A DNA stretch of 64,000 nt from Burkholderiales bacterium (GTDB lineage Bacteria > Pseudomonadota > Gammaproteobacteria > Burkholderiales > Burkholderiaceae_C), in contig JACPOI010000006.1 of the NCBI GenBank assembly GCA_016185015.1, positions 1 to 64,000 on the forward strand. The letters run 5' to 3'. A model generated the notes under the pieces. The model ran no database searches. It saw nothing but the letters and a program-made list of their open reading frames with translations, and was not told where the DNA came from. Made by a program: the position numbers and the translations under genes. Below, piece after piece: positions 58,144-64,000 of the stretch (the stretch's first letter is position 1; the number at the start of each line of letters is the position of its first letter).

Positions 58144-60071
58144 GCAGCATCATCAACATCGGCGTGACCGCCCTGACAGCCAACCAGAACGCGCTGCAGA
58201 CGATCAGCCACAACATTGCCAACGTCAACACGCCGGGTTACTCGCGCCAACAGGTGCAGTTGCAGAACATCGCCGGCCAGTACACCGGCAGCGGCTACTT
58301 CGGCAAGGGCGTCGACGTCCTGACGGTCAAGCGCGTCTATGACGATTTCCTGACGCGCCAGGCCGCCACCGCGCAATCGGTGGCCGCCAGCGACAGCACC
58401 CGCTACAGCTACATGAAGCAGCTGGAAAGCCTGTTCCCCGGTGGCCCCAACGGCCTGGGGGCCTCGGTCAGCGACATGCTGAACTCCTTCTCCGATATCA
58501 CCAACGCCCCCACCGACCTCACCGCACGCTCGGTGGTGCTGGCGCGCGCCGACGAGATGGCCAGCCGTTTCCGCGCCATGGCCGATTCGATCAACGAGCT
58601 GCGCATCGGCACCACCAGCCAGCTCGACGTCGACGTCAAGGCCGTCAACAATCTGGCCACCCAGATCGGCCAGGCCAACGAGAAGATCGCCCTGGCGCTG
58701 GGCAGCGGCCAGCCCCCCAACGACATGCTGGACCAGCGCGACCAGCTGATCCGCGATCTGAACAAATACGTCCAGACGACCAATATCGTTGCCGACGACG
58801 GCAGCATCAATATCTTCCTGGCCGGCAGCCAGCCCCTGGTGCTGGGCAAGACGGTGGCCCCCGTAGGCATCCTGCACCAGGACCAGTACGGCGACCCCAC
58901 CAAGGCCCAACTCACCGTCACCACCGGCGGCGTGGCGCGCGTGCTGCAGGAATCCACGCTGGGCGGCGGGGAAATGGCCGGCCTGCTGCGATTCCAGAAC
59001 ACCGACCTGACCAACGCCAGCAATCTGTTGGGGCGCATGGCACTGGCCATCGGCACCAGGATGAACGAGCAACAGGCCCTGGGACTGGACCTCAATGGCA
59101 ACCCCGGCAACCCGCTGTTCAACCTGGCCACCATCCCCTCGGGCCTGCCCCAGAAAACGCCGGCCAATGCCGGCACGGCCACCCTGGGCATCAGCATCCA
59201 GGGCAACCCCTCCGGCACCACATCGTTCCTGGCCAGCAACTACTCCTTCACCTTCGCCAGCGCCACCACCGGCACCATCACCCGCCTGAGCGACGGGGTG
59301 CAGACCCCCTTCGATTTCGGCGCGGCCAATCCCGTGCAACTGGACGGCCTGAACATCACGCTCGGCGGCGGCGCTGCCGTGGCCGGCGACAAGTTCCTGC
59401 TCACGCCCTTTGCGGGCGCGGCGCGCGGCATCAACACGGCCTTCAGCTCGCCCAAGGAGCTGGCCATGGCCAGCCCCCTCGCCGCCAGCGCCGGCACGGC
59501 CAACACCGGCGCCCTCACGCTGCAGGGCCTGACCGTGCGCACGGTGCCGATCCCGCCGGCCGTCACCCTGACCTTCACCGGCCCGGGCAGCTACACCCGT
59601 TCGGACACAGGCGCCACCGTCTATGCCTATGTGCCGGGCCAGGCCATCGAATACACCGTGCCACCGGCCACGCCGCAGACCGGCTGGTCGCTCACGCTCA
59701 AGGGCATACCGCAGCCCGGTGACACCTACACCGTCGCGGCCAATCCCTACCCGCTGCTCGACGGCGCCAACGCCAAGGCCATGCTGGACCTGCGCGACCT
59801 CGCCATGTTCGACGGCGGCCCGCTGACCGACGGCTATGCCAGCGTGATCGCCGAGATCGGCACCAAGGTTCAGGGCGCCGAGCAGTCCTCCAAGGTCTCC
59901 GGCGACATCGCCGTCAACCTGGAAAAAGACCGCACGGCCGTCGCGGGCGTCAATCTGGACGAGGAAGCCGCACGCCTGATCCAGTACCAGCAGGCCTACC
60001 AGGCCTCAGGCAAGATGATGCAGATTGCGCAGAACATCTTCGACACCCTGATGGCATCCTTCTCACGCTGA
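58140..60071 (+). CDS. flgK: Hook-filament junction protein FlgK (HAP1)
   Basis: First junction protein between hook and filament, 643 aa. N-terminus SSIINIGVTALTANQNALQTISHNIANVNTPGYSRQQVQLQNI; LESLFPGGPNGLGASVSDMLNSFSDITNAPTDLTARSVVLARADEMASRF; C-terminus GVNLDEEAARLIQYQQAYQASGKMMQIAQNIFDTLMASF. The Ser/Thr/Gly-rich insert (about 330-530) makes it longer than the enterobacterial protein, as is common in this order. Confidence 0.97.
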   Translation: MSSIINIGVTALTANQNALQTISHNIANVNTPGYSRQQVQLQNIAGQYTGSGYFGKGVDVLTVKRVYDDFLTRQAATAQSVAASDSTRYSYMKQLESLFPGGPNGLGASVSDMLNSFSDITNAPTDLTARSVVLARADEMASRFRAMADSINELRIGTTSQLDVDVKAVNNLATQIGQANEKIALALGSGQPPNDMLDQRDQLIRDLNKYVQTTNIVADDGSINIFLAGSQPLVLGKTVAPVGILHQDQYGDPTKAQLTVTTGGVARVLQESTLGGGEMAGLLRFQNTDLTNASNLLGRMALAIGTRMNEQQALGLDLNGNPGNPLFNLATIPSGLPQKTPANAGTATLGISIQGNPSGTTSFLASNYSFTFASATTGTITRLSDGVQTPFDFGAANPVQLDGLNITLGGGAAVAGDKFLLTPFAGAARGINTAFSSPKELAMASPLAASAGTANTGALTLQGLTVRTVPIPPAVTLTFTGPGSYTRSDTGATVYAYVPGQAIEYTVPPATPQTGWSLTLKGIPQPGDTYTVAANPYPLLDGANAKAMLDLRDLAMFDGGPLTDGYASVIAEIGTKVQGAEQSSKVSGDIAVNLEKDRTAVAGVNLDEEAARLIQYQQAYQASGKMMQIAQNIFDTLMASFSR

Positions 60072-60097
60072 GCGCCAGACGCCACAAGGAACGCGAC

Positions 60098-61333
60098 ATG
60101 AGACTCGCCACCGCCAACACCTACGACAACACCCTGGCCAACATGACCAACCGCCAGGCCGGCCTGGCCGAGCTGCAGGAAAAATTGTCGGCCGGCAAGA
60201 AGGTTGTGCGCCCCAGCGACGACCCCACCGGTGCGGCCCAGGCAGAACGCGCCATGACGCGCTCTGCCCGCGTGGACGTGGAAGTGCGCGCCCTCAACCT
60301 GCAGCGCAACTCGGTCGCCATGGCCGAGGGCACGCTGGGCAACAGCCTCGACCTGCTGCAGACCATGCGCCAGCTCATGGTGAGCGCCGGCGACGCGGCC
60401 TACAACCCGTCGGACCGCACCAGCATCGCCCAGGAAATGGCGGGCCTGCGCGACCAGCTCTTCACCTACGCGAACAAGAAGGACACCAACGGCATCCCCC
60501 TGTTCAGCGGCCTGGGCAGCGCACCCCAGCCCTTTGTGGACGTGCCCGCGGGCGTGGTCTACAACGGCATCCCGGGCTCGCGCGCCAGCACCGCCGTGTC
60601 CATCCCGGGCACCATGGACGGCCAGGCGGTGTGGATGAACGTGCCCACCGGCAACGGCGTGTTCAACCTCAACCTCGGCACCAACATCGTCCCCCCGCTA
60701 GGGCCCAACAAGGGCCAGCTCTGGACCGATGTGGGCCAGGTGCTGGACCCCAGCGCGTTGACCGGCAACAACTACACCGTCACCTTCAACGTCACGGCCA
60801 CCATCCCCCCGGTCACCACCTACGACGTTTCCATGACCACGGTGCTGCCCCCCATCACCACCACGCCGGTGCTCACCGCCCAGCCCTACACCGACGGCCA
60901 GGACATCGCCTTCGACGGCCTGACCTTCGTCGCGCGCGGCGTGCCGGCCAATGGCGACACCCTGACCATCACCCCCAGCACGCGCGACGACTTCTTCGCC
61001 CTGCTGGACCAGGCCATCACCGCCATCAAGGGCGCGGGCAACGGTCACCAGCTGGCGCAGGACCTGTCCCTGGCGCTGGCACAGATCGACAGCGGCATGG
61101 AACGCGTGCAGTCGGCCCGTAGCCAGGCCGGCGAACTGCTCAAGCGTGCCGACATCATCGAAGGCACGCAGGAGGAAAAGAGCATCCAGCTCGCCGCCGA
61201 CCGGTCGCGGGCCGAAGACATGGACATGATCAAGGGCATCTCCGAATTCCAGAACCAGCAGACCGGCTACGACGCGGCGCTCAAGACCTACGCCCAGATC
61301 CAGCGCCTCTCGCTGTTCAATTACCTGGGCTGA
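60098..61333 (+). CDS. flgL: Hook-filament junction protein FlgL (HAP3)
   Basis: Second junction protein, flagellin-like, 411 aa. N-terminus MRLATANTYDNTLANMTNRQAGLAELQEKLSAGKKVVRPSDDPTGAAQAERAMTRSARVDVE; C-terminus RSQAGELLKRADIIEGTQEEKSIQLAADRSRAEDMDMIKGISEFQNQQTGYDAALKTYAQIQRLSLFNYLG. It ends the flgB-flgL series. Confidence 0.96.
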   Translation: MRLATANTYDNTLANMTNRQAGLAELQEKLSAGKKVVRPSDDPTGAAQAERAMTRSARVDVEVRALNLQRNSVAMAEGTLGNSLDLLQTMRQLMVSAGDAAYNPSDRTSIAQEMAGLRDQLFTYANKKDTNGIPLFSGLGSAPQPFVDVPAGVVYNGIPGSRASTAVSIPGTMDGQAVWMNVPTGNGVFNLNLGTNIVPPLGPNKGQLWTDVGQVLDPSALTGNNYTVTFNVTATIPPVTTYDVSMTTVLPPITTTPVLTAQPYTDGQDIAFDGLTFVARGVPANGDTLTITPSTRDDFFALLDQAITAIKGAGNGHQLAQDLSLALAQIDSGMERVQSARSQAGELLKRADIIEGTQEEKSIQLAADRSRAEDMDMIKGISEFQNQQTGYDAALKTYAQIQRLSLFNYLG

Positions 61334-61371
61334 TCCGCCCGCACCCTTTTGCCCCTCCTGCACCGCACGGT

Positions 61372-62520
61372 ATGAGCGCCTCCGTCCTGGACCAGCTCAC
61401 CCTGGGCTACCGCCTGCTCTGGAACCACCGGCGCGAGATCGCCGCGGTCGAGCTGCACGCCGACCCGCTGCCCGAGACCCACGGCATCGATGCCCGCCAC
61501 CTGCTGGCCACGCTGGCCGAACTCTGGCCGACGCGGGCACCCCAGTTGCTGCTGCGCGTGGTCCACCCCCTGCTGCTGCTCGACCTGCTGGCGCACGCGC
61601 GCGCCGACGGTCCCTGGCTCGTGCTGCCGAGCGAGGTGCACAGCGATGCCGTGCTGCGCCCGCGCGCCTTGCAGGCCCAGGCACGCGGCCTGCCCCTGGT
61701 CTGGCCGGGTCGCCCGCCCGCCGAGACCACCCCCGTGACGACGCGCCCCGGCCTGTACCTCACGGACGAGGCGCAGGCGACCCTGACCCCGGGCCAGATC
61801 GTGCTGGGCAGCGGTCACCGCGCGCAAGCCGATGCCGCACTCGACCAGCAGGCCGCCTGGGCCCTTGCCGGCTGGCCCGTCGAGGATGTGCTGCACAGCC
61901 TGAGCGCCCAGGCCCGGCAACCCGACCGCACGGCGATCAGCCGCGTGGTGCGCGCGATCGACGACGACGCGGACCTGGACCGCATCGAAACCCTGCTCAG
62001 CGCCGACCCGCTGCTGGCCTACCGCTTCCTGCAGCATGTCAACACCGCCGTGCCGCAGCTGCGCGGTCAGATCGACACCCTGCAGCACGGCCTGCAGGTC
62101 TGGGGCCTCAAGCACGTGCAGGCCTGGCTGCTGGGCCAGCTGCCGCAGGCGGCCAACGAGCCGGACCTGCAACCCGTGCGCCTGGGCATGGTCGCGCGCG
62201 CGCGCCTGCTCGAACACCTGCTCGATGCCGGTGACGAAGAGGATTTGCGCAGCGAGGTCCAGCTCTGCGGCCTGTTCTCGCAACTCGACCGCCTGCTGGG
62301 CGAACCCCTGGCGGCGGTGCTGCAACGCCTGCCCCTGTCGCAGCGCATCCTGCAGGCCCTGCTGGAACATAGCGGCCCCTACCACCCGGCCCTGCAGCTG
62401 GCGCGTGCGCTCGAAGGGGCCGACACCCGCGCCACGCGCCTGCTCTGCGCGAGCTACGGCTACACGCCCGAAGACGTGAACCGCGCCCTGCTGCGCACCC
62501 TGGCCACCTTCTCGACCTAG
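61372..62520 (+). CDS. HDOD-domain protein with degenerate EAL-like N-terminus
   Basis: Signalling protein of 382 aa, related to the YuxH-type EAL-HDOD family. The N-terminal half (about 1-180) follows the EAL barrel pattern, but no EAL, NDFGTG or other catalytic motif of c-di-GMP phosphodiesterases can be found, so hydrolysis is unlikely. The HDOD half (about 185-340) has RVVRAIDDDADLDRIETLLSADPLLAYRFLQHVNTAVPQLRGQIDTLQHGLQVWGLKHVQAWLLGQL and CGLFSQLDRLLGEPLAAVLQRLPLSQRILQALL. It lies 38 bases after flgL on the same strand; a motility role by c-di-GMP sensing is a guess. Confidence 0.82.
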   Translation: MSASVLDQLTLGYRLLWNHRREIAAVELHADPLPETHGIDARHLLATLAELWPTRAPQLLLRVVHPLLLLDLLAHARADGPWLVLPSEVHSDAVLRPRALQAQARGLPLVWPGRPPAETTPVTTRPGLYLTDEAQATLTPGQIVLGSGHRAQADAALDQQAAWALAGWPVEDVLHSLSAQARQPDRTAISRVVRAIDDDADLDRIETLLSADPLLAYRFLQHVNTAVPQLRGQIDTLQHGLQVWGLKHVQAWLLGQLPQAANEPDLQPVRLGMVARARLLEHLLDAGDEEDLRSEVQLCGLFSQLDRLLGEPLAAVLQRLPLSQRILQALLEHSGPYHPALQLARALEGADTRATRLLCASYGYTPEDVNRALLRTLATFST

Positions 62521-62549
62521 GGCCGGCGCACCGCGTTAAAGTCGGTGCG

Positions 62550-63506
62550 ATGCCTGTCCCGCCTCTTCATCCTCCGCTGGACCCCCTGCAACGCCGCGGC
62601 CTGTGGCTCGGGCTGCTGGGCGTCTTCATCTTCGCCCTGACCCTGCCCATGACCCGCCTGGCCACGGGCACGCCCGAAGCACCGCAGCTCCCGGGCCTGT
62701 ACATCGCCGCGGGCCGCGCCGTGGTGGCGGCCGTGCTGTCGGCCCTCTTCCTGCTCGCCGTGCGCGCACCGCTGCCGCGCCGCAAGGACTGGGGGCCGCT
62801 GGCCCTGGTGGCGCTGGGCGTGGTCTTCGGTTTTCCCATCTGCACCTCCATCGCCATGCGCCATGTGGAGGCCGTGCACGCCAGCGTGATCGTGGGCGTG
62901 CTGCCCCTGGCCACCGCGGCGGTGGGCGCGGCCCTGCAAGGCCAGCGCCCCTCCATCGGCTTCTGGCTCTGCGCCATCGTCGGCACCGCGCTGGTGGTGA
63001 GCTACGCCGTGCTGCGCTCAGGCAGCGCGGGGCTCACGCTGCATCCGGCCGATGGGCTCTTGTTGCTGGGCATGTTGTGCGCCGCCGTGGGCTACGGTTA
63101 TGGCGCACGCCTGGCACAGCACCTGCCCGCGGAGCAGGTGATCTGCTGGGCCCTGCTGCTGTCCCTGCCCCTGACCTTGCCACTCACGCTGTGGAGCTGG
63201 CCGCAGGCGCCGGTCTCCAGCGCGGCCTGGGGCGGTTTTGCCTACGTCGCGGTGTTCTCCATGTGGCTGGGCTTCTTCGCCTGGTACCAGGGCCTGGCCC
63301 TGGGCGGCACCGTGCGCGTGAGCCAGCTGCAGCTGCTGCAACCCTTCATCTCCATGCTCTTCGCCGTACCCCTGCTGGGCGAGACGCTGGACGTCCTCAC
63401 GCTGGGCTTCGGCCTGGCCGTGATCGCCGTCGTCTTTGCCGGGCGCAAAATGCCGGTGGGCAAGGCCCCCACCCGTTCCCCTGAAACACAAGGAAGCACA
63501 CCATGA
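62550..63506 (+). CDS. DMT-superfamily (EamA) transporter
   Basis: Inner-membrane metabolite exporter of 318 aa with about ten hydrophobic helices in two EamA repeats: GLWLGLLGVFIFALTLPMTRLATG and GPLALVALGVVFGFPICTSIAMRHVEAVHASVIVGVLPLATAAVGAALQGQRPSIGFWLCAIVGTALVVSYAV in the first, and AAWGGFAYVAVFSMWLGFFAWYQGLALGGTVRVSQLQLLQPFISMLFAVPLLGETLDVLTLGFGLAVIAVVFAGRKM in the second. The substrate is not predictable; amino acids are common. The stop overlaps the aminotransferase start (ATGA), so the two likely act together. Confidence 0.9.
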   Translation: MPVPPLHPPLDPLQRRGLWLGLLGVFIFALTLPMTRLATGTPEAPQLPGLYIAAGRAVVAAVLSALFLLAVRAPLPRRKDWGPLALVALGVVFGFPICTSIAMRHVEAVHASVIVGVLPLATAAVGAALQGQRPSIGFWLCAIVGTALVVSYAVLRSGSAGLTLHPADGLLLLGMLCAAVGYGYGARLAQHLPAEQVICWALLLSLPLTLPLTLWSWPQAPVSSAAWGGFAYVAVFSMWLGFFAWYQGLALGGTVRVSQLQLLQPFISMLFAVPLLGETLDVLTLGFGLAVIAVVFAGRKMPVGKAPTRSPETQGSTP

Positions 63507-64000
63507 CGCCGCGCACCCCCTCCCCCTCGCCCTGGGTGCTGTCCTCGCGCGCCGCGCTGATGAACCCCTCGGTGCTGCGTGAGTTGCTCAAGCTCACCGA
63601 ACAACCCGGCATCATCAGCTTTGCCGGCGGCCTGCCCTCGCCCAAGACCTTCCCGGTAGAAGAGTTCGCGCAGGCCTGTGCGCGCGTGCTGCGCGACGAT
63701 GCCCAGGCCGCCCTGCAGTACGCGGCCAGCGAAGGCTACGGCCCGCTGCGCGAGATGGTGGCTGCGTCCCTGCCCTGGAAGGTGGACCCGGCCCAGGTGC
63801 TCATCACCACCGGTTCGCAGCAGGGCCTGGACCTCGCGGCCAAGGTGCTGATCGACACCGGCAGCCGCATCCTGGTGGAGACGCCCACCTACCTGGGCGC
63901 CCTGCAGGCCTTCGCGCCCATGGAGCCGCTGGTGCACAGCGTGGCCAGCGACGACGAGGGCGTGGACATCGCCGCGCTGCGCGCCGCCCAGGCTGCCGGC
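63503..64000 (+). CDS. PLP-dependent aminotransferase, class I/II (partial)
   Basis: The frame opens at ATG 63503 and is still open at the window end (166 codons). It reads MTPRTPSPSPWVLSSRAALMNPSVLRELLKLTEQPGIISFAGGLPSPKTFPVEEFAQACARVL, then LQYAASEGYGPLREMV, ITTGSQQGLDLAAKVLIDTGSRILVETPTYLGALQAF. The SFAGGLPSPxxFP and TTGSQQGLDL motifs fit the 2-aminoadipate/LysN-like branch of fold-type I aminotransferases. The PLP Lys lies outside the window. It overlaps the EamA gene by 4 bases. Confidence 0.9.
   Translation, partial: MTPRTPSPSPWVLSSRAALMNPSVLRELLKLTEQPGIISFAGGLPSPKTFPVEEFAQACARVLRDDAQAALQYAASEGYGPLREMVAASLPWKVDPAQVLITTGSQQGLDLAAKVLIDTGSRILVETPTYLGALQAFAPMEPLVHSVASDDEGVDIAALRAAQAAG

Noticed and set aside
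1-64000. CRISPR arrays, tRNA genes, IS elements, prophage
   Set aside because: I saw no regular spaced repeats, no tRNA-like sequence next to the rRNA end, and no transposase or integrase-like protein. The only likely transferred segments are the toxin-antitoxin/HEPN island and perhaps the sugar operon.

Overview
The window is high-GC proteobacterial DNA, most likely from a betaproteobacterium of the order Burkholderiales, Comamonadaceae-like. The grounds are the 5' end of a 16S rRNA gene at the left edge with a Comamonadaceae-type V1 region, an flhDC master regulator, uninterrupted beta-type fli/flg gene order, and an intergenic hairpin repeat of a kind I recall from Comamonadaceae. Almost the whole window (2.5-62.5 kb) is one nearly complete flagellum/chemotaxis supercluster.

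Layout. 1-127: start of a 16S rRNA gene (minus strand), with its leader and promoter up to about 375. 572-2461: ABC-F ATPase uup (plus). 2471-8818: chemotaxis operon read leftwards, cheZ-like - cheY-like - cheA - cheW - cheR - cheD - cheB. 8963-10688: an unassigned two-component pair (receiver-linked histidine kinase and LuxR-type regulator). 10704-21792: fliF-G-H-I-J-K and fliL-M-N-O-P-Q-R (minus), with fliE divergent at 21964. 22322-28179: filament genes fliT, fliS, fliD, and two near-identical flagellins transcribed head to head. 28204-36689: a flagellin-linked TPR/SPINDLY (GT41) glycosyltransferase facing a seven-gene CDP-sugar operon that looks able to make a C-methylated 6-deoxyhexose. 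36954-40974: flhD, flhC, motA, motB, cheY, cheZ. 41294-47494: flhB, flhA, flhF, a degenerate flhG-like gene and fliA. 47624-49131: a low-GC accessory island with a HEPN/zinc-ribbon protein and a HigBA-type toxin-antitoxin pair. 49237-50814: flgN, flgM, flgA (minus). 51041-61333: flgB to flgL (plus). 61372-64000: an EAL-HDOD protein, a DMT exporter and the start of an aminotransferase.

How it works together. FlhDC would switch on the basal-body and export operons. FliA (sigma-28) and its antagonist FlgM then time the late genes. I find good sigma-28 sites (TCAAGTTN or TAAAGTNN, N11-12, GCCGAWAA) before fliC1, fliD, fliS-fliT, flgM-flgN and flhB-flhA-flhF-flhG-fliA; the last implies positive feedback of fliA on itself and on the export gate. 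The chemotaxis proteins are split between the two ends of the cluster, with two CheY-type and two CheZ-type proteins. No chemoreceptor gene lies in the window.

The least ordinary parts are the flagellin-glycosylation/CDP-sugar block, the symmetric sigma-28 site between the flagellins, the second CheZ-type protein carrying a DxxxQ motif, the P-loop-less FlhG, and the HEPN/toxin-antitoxin island bounded by two similar terminator hairpins.
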